Of a stretch of DNA of 64,000 nt, positions 45,534-54,560 are shown one piece after another; positions within the stretch are counted from its first letter, which is position 1, and every line of letters begins with the position of its first letter. The position numbers were made by a program, and so were the translations under genes. Under the pieces are notes generated by a model. The model was given only the letters and a program-made list of their open reading frames with translations, was not told the DNA's origin and did no database searches. Where the stretch lies: the NCBI RefSeq assembly GCF_003313385.1, contig NZ_QMHN01000008.1, positions 142,881-206,880 on the forward strand, given 5' to 3'. This stretch comes from Pedobacter chitinilyticus (GTDB taxonomy: Bacteria; Bacteroidota; Bacteroidia; Sphingobacteriales; Sphingobacteriaceae).

Positions 45534-47219
45534 ATGAAGAATAATGTACTTGATACAAAGGACTATACTGTTTTCTTTGTATACTTTATCATTGTTGCGG
45601 CTTATGGGCTGTACATTTATTACAGAAAGAAGTCAAAAACAGAGGATTCAAAAGATTATTTTCTTGCCGAAGGGTCGCTTACTTGGTGGGCCATCGGAGC
45701 TTCACTTATCGCTTCCAACATCTCGGCCGAACAATTTATAGGAATGAGTGGCAACGGTTTTACAATGGGCCTTGCTATTGCTACCTATGAATGGATGGCA
45801 GCAGTAACGCTAATTGTGGTTGCAGTTTTTTTTATACCAGTATATCTTAAGAACAAGATCTATACCATGCCACAATTTTTGAGCCAGCGCTACAATGGCA
45901 CTGTAGCAATGATCATGGCTGTTTTTTGGCTGTTACTGTATGTCGTAGTAAACCTAACTTCTATCTTGTTCTTAGGTGCGCTAGCCATCAGCAGCATTTC
46001 GGGTATCAGTTTAACGGCTTGCATGATATTCTTAGCCATATTTGCTGTAATTATAACTTTGGGCGGGATGAAAGTTATTGGTTACACCGATGTAATCCAA
46101 GTTTTCTTTTTGATTTTGGGGGGATTGGCGACAACATACCTAGCGCTTGATCTGGTAGCCGAACATTTCGGATCGCAAGGAGCATTAAAAGGATTCAGCT
46201 ACATCACCAAACAAGCTAATGACCATTTCCATATGATATTGAAGCAAGACAATCCGCATTATATCAGTTTACCAGGCTTAACAGTTTTGATCGGAGGCAT
46301 GTGGATCGTAAACCTAAATTATTGGGGATGCAACCAATACATTACGCAAAGAGCGCTTGGCGCAAATCTAACTACAGCACGCAGAGGGCTTCTTTTTGCC
46401 GCCTTCCTAAAGCTATTAATGCCTTTAATCGTGGTTTTACCTGGCATCGCAGCCTATGTACTTTATCGCAACGGTCATTTTCAGCAGGAAATGATGGTAA
46501 ATGGTGAAATCATTCAGGATAAAGCTTATCCAGTATTGTTAAACTTACTGCCATCAGGTTTAAAAGGTTTGTCTTTTGCTGCACTTACTGCTGCTGTAGT
46601 TGCATCTCTTGCAGGCAAAGCCAATAGCATCGCCACTATCTTCACGCTCGATATATATAAAAAACTTGACCCTACAGCCAATGAAAAAAGACAAGTATGG
46701 ATTGGAAGATTAGCCGTTGTTGTTTCCATGTTAATAGCAGTATTGATTGCTCCGCATTTAGGAATCGATAAAAAAGGTGGATTTGAATATATTCAAGAAT
46801 ATACTGGCTTTGTATCGCCAGGCATTTTTGCAATGTTTATCCTAGGATTCTTTTGGAAAAGAACTACTAGCAACGCTGCTTTATTCGCAACCATCGGCGG
46901 CTTCCTCCTTTCCATATTTTTCAAGATTTTACCTCAATGGATTGACCTCAAATTCCTCGGTAATTTTGGGTTCTCTAAACAGGTATTACAAAAAGACGGC
47001 AGCATGCTCTATGAAATCCCTTTTTTAGATAGGATGGGTTTTGTTTTTATTATTGCGGTATTAGGCATGTATATTATCAGCATCATGGATGGTAAGCGTG
47101 GCATACCTGCAAATGGTTTAGAAATAGATGCCAAGATGTTTAAAACAGACAATAAATTTGCAGTTGGGGCACTATTGGTATTAGGTATTATAGTAGCGCT
47201 ATATACAATATATTGGTAA
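45534..47219 (+). CDS. Sodium/solute symporter, probable xylose transporter
   Basis: A 561-residue SSS-family inner-membrane carrier with about 14 helices. The first helices include WWAIGASLIASNISAEQFIG, the SGLT-type sodium/sugar region, followed by TMPQFLSQRYNG. Helix VASLAGKANSIATIFTLDIY carries the usual sodium-site residues. As third gene of the xylB-xylA unit it probably imports D-xylose with Na+ across the inner membrane. It is terminated by a hairpin shared with the convergent GH3 gene. Confidence 0.9.
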   Translation: MKNNVLDTKDYTVFFVYFIIVAAYGLYIYYRKKSKTEDSKDYFLAEGSLTWWAIGASLIASNISAEQFIGMSGNGFTMGLAIATYEWMAAVTLIVVAVFFIPVYLKNKIYTMPQFLSQRYNGTVAMIMAVFWLLLYVVVNLTSILFLGALAISSISGISLTACMIFLAIFAVIITLGGMKVIGYTDVIQVFFLILGGLATTYLALDLVAEHFGSQGALKGFSYITKQANDHFHMILKQDNPHYISLPGLTVLIGGMWIVNLNYWGCNQYITQRALGANLTTARRGLLFAAFLKLLMPLIVVLPGIAAYVLYRNGHFQQEMMVNGEIIQDKAYPVLLNLLPSGLKGLSFAALTAAVVASLAGKANSIATIFTLDIYKKLDPTANEKRQVWIGRLAVVVSMLIAVLIAPHLGIDKKGGFEYIQEYTGFVSPGIFAMFILGFFWKRTTSNAALFATIGGFLLSIFFKILPQWIDLKFLGNFGFSKQVLQKDGSMLYEIPFLDRMGFVFIIAVLGMYIISIMDGKRGIPANGLEIDAKMFKTDNKFAVGALLVLGIIVALYTIYW

Positions 47220-47232
47220 GCATCTTTTAAAA

Positions 47233-47277
47233 AAAAGAAGCCCCGCTATTTCTAGTAAATATAGCGGGACTTCTTTT
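47233..47277. terminator. Bidirectional terminator between the symporter and GH3 genes
   Basis: AAAAGAAG and CCCGCTAT arms (47233-47249, one bulged base) pair with ATAGCGGG and CTTCTTTT (47261-47277). A and T runs at both ends allow use from either side. Confidence 0.8.
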
Positions 47278-47387
47278 AGATATCTATTTGGACTACTGTA
47301 CTCTTTGCCATTTCTCGTATCCTTACATAAAAATGTTCAGGATAAATACATTTAGGCTGATTAGTTTCGTTTCTATCTTTTTAAATA

Positions 47388-49568
47388 CTATTGTACGGTC
47401 AGCATGGCCTCAAGCCCTTTTGTTGCGCCAAGTTCTGCGCTTCTTTTACCAGGCAAGGAGCCTGATACGGAAATTTTATACTGGCCCCTACGTTCAATCA
47501 TTTCGCCAGCATCATTGGCTAACGTAAAGGCTGCTGCAGGCAGTTCAAACTCAACTGTTTTTGTTTCTCCCTTTTTAAGAGCAATGCGTTTAAACCCTTT
47601 TAAAGAATACAATGGAAGCCCTGGCTCCATATCTAGTGCAGAAATGTATAACTGCACCACCTCTTCTGCATCAACGTTACCAGTGTTGGTAACCGTTGCC
47701 GCTACTTTAACCAATTCTCCCTTTTTAATTTTTTTGTTGCTAAGTTCAATTTTATTGTAGGAAAATGTGGTATAGCTTAAACCAAAACCGAAAGGATATA
47801 AAGGTTCTTCAGTCATGTAGCGATAGGTCCTACCTTTCATCGTATAATCTTCGTAAGCAGGCAGCTGGTCAAGCGATTTCGGAAATGTAATTGGAAGCTT
47901 GCCAGAAGGCGTAACATCTCCAAAAACGACATCCGCTACTGCATTTCCTCCTTCTTCTCCAGGGTACCAAACCAGTAAAACCGCATCAGCAATTTCTTGT
48001 ACTTCCGCCAAGTTCATTGGGCTTCCGCCAGTAATTATGGCAATAATTGGCCTACTGTTTCCTTTTTTCATTTTCCTCAAAAAATCAATCTGATTTTTCG
48101 GAAGATTATAATCCAATCGGTCGCCAAAAGATGGTGATAAAATAGCTTCTCCTTCTTCTCCCTCAAGCATTCCAGTAATCCCCATAACCATAATCGTAAC
48201 ATTAGAATTTCCCGCTTCGGAACTTGCCCAATCCATTGGGTTTACATTATCGCGGTCAAGCGTGGTACCAGGTGCATACTGTAACTGGCTGCCTGCATGA
48301 ATATGACCAGAAATACCTTCCAATATGGTACTATAACTGTTATTTATCCCAAAATAGTTTCCGTGCAGAGCTTCTATACTTGTAGCATTGGGTCCAGTAA
48401 CAAAGTACTTCTGCAAATCTTTTTTCAAAGGTAACACGCCATTGTTTTTTAGCAGGACAATTGATTTTTGAGCGACCTTTCTCGCTAGCGCCCGATTACT
48501 TTCAGAATTAATTTCCTTAACAGATAAATTGTCATATGGATTGCTACCAGGTTGATCAAACATACCCAACTTAATTTTAGTAGTTAGCAATGCACTCAAA
48601 GCTACGTCTACCTGCTTTTCTGTAGTTAGTTTATCTCGTAGTGCTTTAATTAAGCCAGTTTCATACTCATCACCACAATTCAAATCCACTCCCTTATTCA
48701 ACGCAAGTGCAACAGATTGTTCTACAGTTGAAACGACCTTATGGCCTTTATAAAAATCATTAATTGCCCAGCAATCACTAACTACATGGCCTTTAAAATC
48801 CCATTTCTTACGAAGCACATCTTGTAATAAAAAAGTATTGCCGCAGCAAGGTTCATTATTTGTTCGGTTATAAGCGCACATTACAGCTTCTACTTTTGCA
48901 TCAACCAAGGCTTTAAAGGCGGGCAGATAGGTTTCCCATAAATCCTGCTTGCTAGGTAAAGCATTAAATTCATGCCTTAGTCGCTCTGGCCCGCTATGTA
49001 CTGCATAATGCTTGGCGCAAGCAGCTAATTTTAGATAATTAGGGTTATCTCCCTGTAAACCTTTTACAAAAGCTACACCTATACGACTAGTAAGATAAGG
49101 ATCTTCTCCATAGGTCTCTTGCCCTCTACCCCATCTGGGGTCGCGAAAGATATTGATATTAGGTGTCCAGAAACTGAGCCCACCATATTGCTGGCGATAT
49201 CCTTTTGCTACAGAAACATTATACATTGCACGGCCTTCCGTACTAATTACATCAGCTTCTTGTTGTGCTAGTTCATCATCAAAAGTAGCAGCAAGGCCTA
49301 TTGCTTGTGGAAATACAGTAGCTACGCCACTTCTACCCACACCATGTAAAGCTTCTCCCCACCAATTGTATATTGGGATGCCTAGACGTGGAATTGCAGG
49401 GCTATTGTACCGCAGCTGCGTTGCTTTTTCTTCCAATGTCATTTTTGAGATAAGATCTTTTACTCGTTGTTCAACTGGTTTCGACTTATCTTGATAAATG
49501 TTTTGTGCTGGACTTTTAAATTGGCCCGCCAACAATGCGGCCATAATAAGTAGTTTATTCTTCATCAT
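47388..49568 (-). CDS. GH3 beta-xylosidase / beta-glucosidase
   Basis: The enzyme has 726 residues from the ATG at 49568 (or 725 from the adjacent ATG). The frame continues upstream to a TTG at 49610, but those codons are the operator palindrome, so they are not coding. The signal peptide is LLIMAALLAGQFKSPAQ. The GH3 N-terminal barrel has YNWWGEALHGVGR and KHYAVHSGPERLRHEFNA; the nucleophile is about Asp265 in HVVSDCWAI. The GH3 C-terminal sandwich and an FN3-like end (YPFGFGLSYTTF) follow. The WGEALHGV pattern is typical of xylan 1,4-beta-xylosidases. It is convergent with the xylose operon and carries its own operator. Confidence 0.93.
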   Translation of the reverse strand: MMKNKLLIMAALLAGQFKSPAQNIYQDKSKPVEQRVKDLISKMTLEEKATQLRYNSPAIPRLGIPIYNWWGEALHGVGRSGVATVFPQAIGLAATFDDELAQQEADVISTEGRAMYNVSVAKGYRQQYGGLSFWTPNINIFRDPRWGRGQETYGEDPYLTSRIGVAFVKGLQGDNPNYLKLAACAKHYAVHSGPERLRHEFNALPSKQDLWETYLPAFKALVDAKVEAVMCAYNRTNNEPCCGNTFLLQDVLRKKWDFKGHVVSDCWAINDFYKGHKVVSTVEQSVALALNKGVDLNCGDEYETGLIKALRDKLTTEKQVDVALSALLTTKIKLGMFDQPGSNPYDNLSVKEINSESNRALARKVAQKSIVLLKNNGVLPLKKDLQKYFVTGPNATSIEALHGNYFGINNSYSTILEGISGHIHAGSQLQYAPGTTLDRDNVNPMDWASSEAGNSNVTIMVMGITGMLEGEEGEAILSPSFGDRLDYNLPKNQIDFLRKMKKGNSRPIIAIITGGSPMNLAEVQEIADAVLLVWYPGEEGGNAVADVVFGDVTPSGKLPITFPKSLDQLPAYEDYTMKGRTYRYMTEEPLYPFGFGLSYTTFSYNKIELSNKKIKKGELVKVAATVTNTGNVDAEEVVQLYISALDMEPGLPLYSLKGFKRIALKKGETKTVEFELPAAAFTLANDAGEMIERRGQYKISVSGSLPGKRSAELGATKGLEAMLTVQ

Positions 49569-49934
49569 ATTTGGCAGATTACTTGTGCAATCGATTGCAC
49601 AAGTATACAAATAAATTTTAAGAAATTAGATTAAGATAACCATGTCTATAAAATTAGATTAATTAAGCACCTAGCTTATTTGCGCAACAATAATATGTTC
49701 ACAGCTGTATTAAGCTTTTAATAAAAAAATTCCTAAGTGGCTTACAATTTAAGAAGGCTTATAATTTTAAAAACTTTATTGTCATCACCACCTGATTCTT
49801 ATAATGCATTTATCAGCTAATACGTCATAATAATCCTATTACATTTGAGGCTTTTATTTTATTCCAAAACCTGGATGGTGATGAAACGCTGGTGAACAGG
49901 TTTTTAATTTCTCAGTAATTAGTAACGCTTCAAT
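49569..49934. other. Promoter region of the GH3 gene, otherwise featureless
   Basis: 366 AT-rich bases. The only clear element is the operator at 49581-49604; a TATACTTG box (one mismatch to TAnnTTTG, minus strand) overlaps its distal edge. Nothing else was recognised. Confidence 0.5.
49581..49604. promoter_or_regulatory. LacI-type operator, GH3 copy (24-base perfect palindrome)
   Basis: The core TGCAATCGATTGCA (49586-49599) is identical to the susC site, and here the symmetry extends five bases on each side (ACTTG outer arms). It ends 12 bases before the ATG at 49568. This is the most symmetrical of the three sites and so is probably the strongest. Confidence 0.9.
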
Positions 49935-50651
49935 CTACTGCATTTGAACAGGGATAGACTTTCCTTTCTCATCCAAAAATTCTATTACAGGCTTGTTATC
50001 CTTGTTTACATAAAGCCTTATCCTAGGCTTGCCCATGGCATCCCTTATAAATAAACCGAGTTCGTCTTTAAAGGTTTTCCCAATAAACATACGATCCGTT
50101 GCAAATAGACCTTCCGCCCTCATTTTGGCAAAAGCAGAATCTCTTTTTGCTTCATTTGTTTCTTTTTCGGCTTCTAGATAACGTCTTTCCCTCTCTCTAA
50201 AAGCATTTTCTTTACCATAGGTCCAAAATTGCAGTCCATATTTGCGTGCTTTGGATTTGGTGTCTTCCATATATTGAAGCTGCATGATTTGGTCATCACG
50301 GTATTTATCGACAGAATAGACCATACCAGCGCTGTTTTGATCATTATCATAAACCAAGCCCCCACATTCGTCGCCATCCCTATTAAAAAAAATCATCCCT
50401 GCCTCTCTTTCACGAGGTTTGACGTCCTTTCCGTCCACACGACCAGAATGCTGCCTTGCTTTATTGCTAATTACTAATTTTAGTGTCCCATCTTTTTCCC
50501 TTACGTTAATACGCTCAACTTCTATTTCGTCGAACTTCTGGTTTTTGGTAAAAGCCATAAACATAAACGCTGTGAAGAAAAAGAGTAAGGCACATACTGC
50601 GAAACGCAATAACCTAATCTGCTTTTTTAAATAATCTAATTGTGCTTCCAT
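49935..50651 (-). CDS. Hypothetical membrane-anchored protein
   Basis: The 238 residues run from the ATG at 50651 (a TTG at 50678 would add nine unremarkable residues). One membrane helix near the N-terminus (about 12-33, RFAVCALLFFFTAFMFMAF) is preceded by a short amphipathic segment; the rest is hydrophilic. Repeated motifs of the kind ERINVREKDGTLKLVISN and GLFIRDAMGKPRIRLYVN look like short beta-hairpin repeats seen in some uncharacterised Bacteroidota proteins. I do not recognise a named family or function. It is a monocistronic gene between the GH3 enzyme and the tRNA pair. Confidence 0.8.
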   Translation of the reverse strand: MEAQLDYLKKQIRLLRFAVCALLFFFTAFMFMAFTKNQKFDEIEVERINVREKDGTLKLVISNKARQHSGRVDGKDVKPREREAGMIFFNRDGDECGGLVYDNDQNSAGMVYSVDKYRDDQIMQLQYMEDTKSKARKYGLQFWTYGKENAFRERERRYLEAEKETNEAKRDSAFAKMRAEGLFATDRMFIGKTFKDELGLFIRDAMGKPRIRLYVNKDNKPVIEFLDEKGKSIPVQMQ

Positions 50652-50846
50652 AATTTTTGTGATTGTTTTTGTTAGCAATAGCCGTTTTACGCAAGACGTA
50701 GTTTTGAGGATAAAGGTTGCAAAACGCTAAATCAGGACATACAAATTATTTGTATTGGTTTTAATAAGCAGCTATTAGTTTAGTAAGGACATCGACTAAA
50801 AAGACCTATTATCGGAATTACCAGGGCAGATACATTGCTGAAATAC

Positions 50847-50884
50847 AACAAAAAAACCTCTAAACTTTAACATTTAGAGGTTTT
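50847..50884 (-). terminator. Intrinsic terminator of the tRNA operon
   Basis: The stem AAAACCTCTAAA (50853-50864) pairs with TTTAGAGGTTTT (50873-50884). On the minus strand it is followed by a T run (A run at 50850-50856), 10 bases after the tRNA-Pro 3' end. Confidence 0.85.
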
Positions 50885-50894
50885 AATTGCTTTG

Positions 50895-50968
50895 TCGGGG
50901 TGGCAGGATTCGAACCTACGACCTCCACATCCCAAATGTGGCGCGATACCGGGCTACGCTACACCCCG
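50895..50968 (-). tRNA. tRNA-Pro (anticodon TGG)
   Basis: A cloverleaf is readable on the minus strand. The acceptor arm is CGGGGTG/CACCCCG, the anticodon stem CCACA/TGTGG has loop TTTGGGA giving anticodon TGG, and the T arm contains GGTTCGAATCC. The discriminator is A; the 3' CCA is not encoded. It lies 22 bases from tRNA-Ser in the same orientation. Confidence 0.95.
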
Positions 50969-50990
50969 ATGGTGGTATCACCTTTATTGG

Positions 50991-51077
50991 CGGTGAGGGC
51001 GGGATTCGAACCCGCGGTACCGTTACCAGTACGACAGTTTAGCAAACTGTTCCTTTCGGCCTCTCAGGCACCTCACC
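50991..51077 (-). tRNA. tRNA-Ser (anticodon GCT)
   Basis: An 87-base class II tRNA with acceptor GGTGAGG/CCTCACC, anticodon stem ACAGT/ACTGT with loop TTGCTAA (anticodon GCT), a long variable arm and T-arm GGTTCGAATCC. The discriminator is G and there is no encoded CCA. It is the first gene of the two-tRNA unit. Confidence 0.95.
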
Positions 51078-51145
51078 TTTCTCCACACATTTTCTGCGTT
51101 TCGAGGTTGCAAATATAGCAATTCATTGATGTTTGCAAAAAAAAA

Positions 51146-53245
51146 TTACATACTTTGTGGATAATCTACGCGAACATGATAGATGCTCATTAACATCGTC
51201 TTGAAAATCAACTTAATAGTTTCTAAATCTTTTAAAGTTAAATCGCAATTATCTAATTGATTTTGCTCCAATTTGTAGTCAATGATACGTTCAACAAGGT
51301 CATTGATGTTCTGCGCATCGGGATTTTTCAGACTTCTTGAGGCAGCTTCCACCGAATCGGCCAACATTAGAACACCTGTTTCTTTCGAAAATGGAATAGG
51401 TCCTGGATAGCGGAAAATATTCTCATCAATAAATTTTTCTGGCGAATTTTTAAGGAAAGATTGATAGAAATAATCTACTCGGGTATTCCCATGGTGTGTC
51501 CGTATAAAATCAATCACCGACTCTGGCAACTTATGTTTTCTGGTAATCTCAATACCTTTATGCACGTGACGGATAATAATTTGCGCACTCTGCTCATAAG
51601 GCAACTTATCGTGCGGGCTCTGCCCCGTTTGGTTTTCGATGAAATACTGTGGGTTTTCCATCTTACCAATATCATGGTACAAAGCCCCTGCCCTCACCAA
51701 CAAAGCGTTCCCTCCTATCTTAAATATGGCTGCTTCGGCCAAATTGGCTACTTGCAACGAGTGCTGGAAAGTACCTGGTGCCTTAAAAGCAAGCTCCCTC
51801 AATAGTTTATTATTGGTATTGGTCAATTCTATCAGCGCAACATCCGAAGTGATGCCAAAAACCCGTTCAAAAGCATAAATTAATGGATAGGCCAATAACG
51901 ACAGGAGCACACTGAACACGAATGGCAAGAAATTAGCCCACTCGATATGCGTTAGTGAACCCTCCCTCAATAACGCAATGCCCACAAATGAAACAAAGTA
52001 AGCACTTAATATAAAGGAGGCTGAAATAAGCAATTGCTCTCGTTTCACTAAATTCTTGATGCTATAAATAGCCACCATACCAGCAGTAGTTTGGTAAAAA
52101 ACAAACTCGAAGCTGTTGGGCACAAAAAATCCAGCAATTAAAATTACCAACAAATGAAGATTTAGCGCCAGCCTCGTATCAAACAATATCCTGATGATAA
52201 TAGGTACAATACAGAAAGGAAGCAGGTAAAGATTAGAAAGGTTAAATTTGATGGACCACGTAAGGACCAACAACATCGAGGTAATCACCAACAATAACAA
52301 AGAAAGCTGACGGTTATCGGCATAAATATCTTTTCTAAAAAGGTAAAGGAACACCATTAAAAGCGTCACAATAAAGCCCACCAATAGCACCTGTCCTAAA
52401 AACACCAATTTATCGTCGCCCACACTTTTGGTTTGCGCATCGTAGTTTTCCCTAAACGATACCAGCTTCTGATAAACCTCTTCATCAATTACCGTTTCCT
52501 TAGCCACAATCAGTTCGCCCTTTTGCACCATTCCTTTAGTGGTAGAAATGCTATTCAAGGCGTTATTCTGAACGGTAGCCGTCAAGGTTTCATTAAATAT
52601 AATATTAGGTTTGAGATGACTTTCTGCCAAATCAAATACCGCTTTGGCGATTTCGGGCTCAGTGGTTTTAAAACTTGCTTTCAAATAAGCCAATGCCGTT
52701 TCTGTCGTAAAAACATCTTGCGAATTACTTTTGATAGAAACATTATTTCGCACCAGCGAAAAATCGTAATAGCTTCCACCTTTTTGATGTTTGGGATTGA
52801 TATCAATAATCCCTTTGCTATAAATAGATTGCAAGATTTGATGTGAACGTTGCCTATTAATTTCCTTATCTCTGTCATTCAAGGTATTAGACTTCCATTT
52901 CACATCGAACTCGTTCAAATAAGCATCACTTTGGTCCTTAAACACCTCCTCCTGATATTCGTAAATGGGTAGTACATTTTCCAGTACTGTTTTTTTATCA
53001 AGATTGATTTGTTGTGGTGTTTTTAAAATGGCAAAGCTAAAAGGCGAAATAAGGTCTTTGTTCAGCCAAGTTTTACCTTTCTCAAATTCATACCTGAATC
53101 GTGGTTGCTTGGGTAAATAAAGTGTAATTATCAACACACATACCGCCATCATCACGTACTTTAAGTTAGATGAATACTTGCGGTAAAGTATTTTGTGCGA
53201 GTTCTTTTTAATCTTGGCCAAAATGTAATCCTTTATTTCAATCAA
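51146..53245 (-). CDS. PgpH-like 7TM-HD phosphodiesterase
   Basis: Up to 699 residues. The first codon of the longest frame is TTG (53245), and it lies inside a TAATTTTG box, so the TTG at 53221 may be the real start. The order is one membrane helix (about 32-47), an extracytoplasmic 7TMR-HDED-like region (50-285), about seven helices (290-465) and a cytoplasmic HD domain (480-650) with TFQHSLQVANLAEAA, LYHDIGKME (near 524) and HHGNTRVDYFY. In other bacteria PgpH hydrolyses c-di-AMP; the same role is likely here. Monocistronic, divergent from the SPFH gene. Confidence 0.9.
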   Translation of the reverse strand: MIEIKDYILAKIKKNSHKILYRKYSSNLKYVMMAVCVLIITLYLPKQPRFRYEFEKGKTWLNKDLISPFSFAILKTPQQINLDKKTVLENVLPIYEYQEEVFKDQSDAYLNEFDVKWKSNTLNDRDKEINRQRSHQILQSIYSKGIIDINPKHQKGGSYYDFSLVRNNVSIKSNSQDVFTTETALAYLKASFKTTEPEIAKAVFDLAESHLKPNIIFNETLTATVQNNALNSISTTKGMVQKGELIVAKETVIDEEVYQKLVSFRENYDAQTKSVGDDKLVFLGQVLLVGFIVTLLMVFLYLFRKDIYADNRQLSLLLLVITSMLLVLTWSIKFNLSNLYLLPFCIVPIIIRILFDTRLALNLHLLVILIAGFFVPNSFEFVFYQTTAGMVAIYSIKNLVKREQLLISASFILSAYFVSFVGIALLREGSLTHIEWANFLPFVFSVLLSLLAYPLIYAFERVFGITSDVALIELTNTNNKLLRELAFKAPGTFQHSLQVANLAEAAIFKIGGNALLVRAGALYHDIGKMENPQYFIENQTGQSPHDKLPYEQSAQIIIRHVHKGIEITRKHKLPESVIDFIRTHHGNTRVDYFYQSFLKNSPEKFIDENIFRYPGPIPFSKETGVLMLADSVEAASRSLKNPDAQNINDLVERIIDYKLEQNQLDNCDLTLKDLETIKLIFKTMLMSIYHVRVDYPQSM

Positions 53246-53338
53246 AATTAGTATTTATTTCTGCAATAGCCTACAAAGCAACTCACAGAAACAAAATCTA
53301 TGGTTCAAAAAAGCATTTCATCTTTCAAATTTTTAATT

Positions 53339-53346
53339 TATATTTG
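53339..53346 (+). promoter_or_regulatory. Candidate -7 box of the SPFH gene
   Basis: TATATTTG fits TAnnTTTG exactly and lies 20 bases before the ATG at 53367. The following TTGATATCAAAATAATATCAA stretch has partial dyad symmetry and could bind a regulator, perhaps the ribbon-helix-helix protein encoded downstream. Confidence 0.4.
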
Positions 53347-53366
53347 ATATCAAAATAATATCAATC

Positions 53367-54224
53367 ATGCAAACAGAAAAAATCATCAGACCTCCATCAG
53401 GCTACCTTACCTTAGGCGTTTTTATTGTATTACTAGCTGCAGGCATTTACCTAATGGCCATTCGTCAATTTGGCTGGGGCACCGCAGTACTATTGGTAGA
53501 TTTCATCTTGGTTTTACCAGGATTGATTATTGTAAACCCTAACGAATCCAAAGTATTAACCCTATTTGGCAAATATGTAGGCACCGTTAAATCGGACGGT
53601 TTCTTTTGGGTAAATCCCCTAACCTCAAAGAAAAAACTATCATTAAGAGCCAGAAACCTCAACGGCCAGCAATTAAAGGTAAACGACAAAATGGGCAATC
53701 CTATTGAGATTGGTGCCGTAGTGGTGTGGCAAGTGCAAGAAACCGCCAAAGCCAGTTTTTCTGTAGAAGATTATATACAATATGTAAGCATACAAAGTGA
53801 AGCAGCAGTAAGGCACTTGGCCAACAGCTTTGCTTATGATAATTTGGAAGATGAAGATGCAGGAATTACCCTTAAAGATGGCGCTGAAACCGTTAATGCA
53901 TTATTGGAGGAAGAATTGAACGAACGTTTATCGAGAGCGGGTATTGAAGTGATAGAAGCTAGGATTTCACATTTAGCTTATGCCCAAGAAATTGCAAGTG
54001 CCATGTTGCAACGCCAACAAGCTACGGCCGTAATTGCTGCCCGTAAACTAATTGTTGAAGGTGCAGTGGGCATGGTCGAAATGGCTTTGGAACGATTATC
54101 GGAAAAAGATATCGTTACTTTAGACGAAGAAAGAAAAGCGGCCATGGTAAGTAATTTATTGGTGGTACTTTGTGGCGACAGAAACGTACAGCCTGTAGTG
54201 AATACTGGTACGCTGTACAATTAA
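53367..54224 (+). CDS. SPFH (band 7) domain membrane protein
   Basis: A 285-residue stomatin/prohibitin-like protein. Two adjacent hydrophobic segments (about 13-30 and 33-50) anchor it. The SPFH domain follows (about 52-200, with GLIIVNPNESKVLTLFGKYVG and the VVWQVQETAKASFSVEDY strand). A helical C-terminal part has LSRAGIEVIEARISHLAYAQ and EIASAMLQRQQA. Such proteins oligomerise and organise membrane microdomains or proteases. It is followed after 54 bases by a small ribbon-helix-helix protein, a pairing that recurs in Bacteroidota. Confidence 0.92.
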   Translation: MQTEKIIRPPSGYLTLGVFIVLLAAGIYLMAIRQFGWGTAVLLVDFILVLPGLIIVNPNESKVLTLFGKYVGTVKSDGFFWVNPLTSKKKLSLRARNLNGQQLKVNDKMGNPIEIGAVVVWQVQETAKASFSVEDYIQYVSIQSEAAVRHLANSFAYDNLEDEDAGITLKDGAETVNALLEEELNERLSRAGIEVIEARISHLAYAQEIASAMLQRQQATAVIAARKLIVEGAVGMVEMALERLSEKDIVTLDEERKAAMVSNLLVVLCGDRNVQPVVNTGTLYN

Positions 54225-54278
54225 TAAAATTTTGATGTGTTACTTGGCATACAAGCCTAAGGGACACATCATCTTTTA

Positions 54279-54473
54279 ATGATAAAAATAATGCCCGAGA
54301 AAGATAAAAAAGCATTTGCATTGCGGATAAGCCCCACATTGCTCAAAGAGATAGAGACTTGGGCGGCCAGCGAATTTAGAAGCACCAATGGTCAAATTGA
54401 ATTTTTGCTGAACGAGGCTATAAAATCTCACAGAAAAAAAAACAATAAAAAAACTAACGATGACAATGTATAG
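54279..54473 (+). CDS. Arc-like ribbon-helix-helix protein
   Basis: 64 residues from the first ATG; the second ATG at 54291 gives 60 and may be the actual start (MPEKDKKAFALRI). The sequence FALRISPTLLKEIETWAASE followed by FRSTNGQIEFLLNEAI has the beta-strand plus two-helix pattern of Arc/MetJ repressors, with a basic KKNNKK tail. It could bind DNA, although a role as adaptor of the SPFH neighbour is equally possible. It is co-directional and probably co-transcribed with the SPFH gene. Confidence 0.8.
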   Translation: MIKIMPEKDKKAFALRISPTLLKEIETWAASEFRSTNGQIEFLLNEAIKSHRKKNNKKTNDDNV

Positions 54474-54560
54474 CTAACGTAAATAAAATGTGGCTTGTGG
54501 CGGTATTTTAAAGATTATCCCTAAATTGCGCCCAACCAAATATAATATAAACATTACTAT

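Noticed and set aside
50849..51077. Possible integrative-element attachment site at the tRNA genes
   Set aside because: No integrase, direct repeat of a tRNA 3' end or foreign segment is found next to the tRNA pair.
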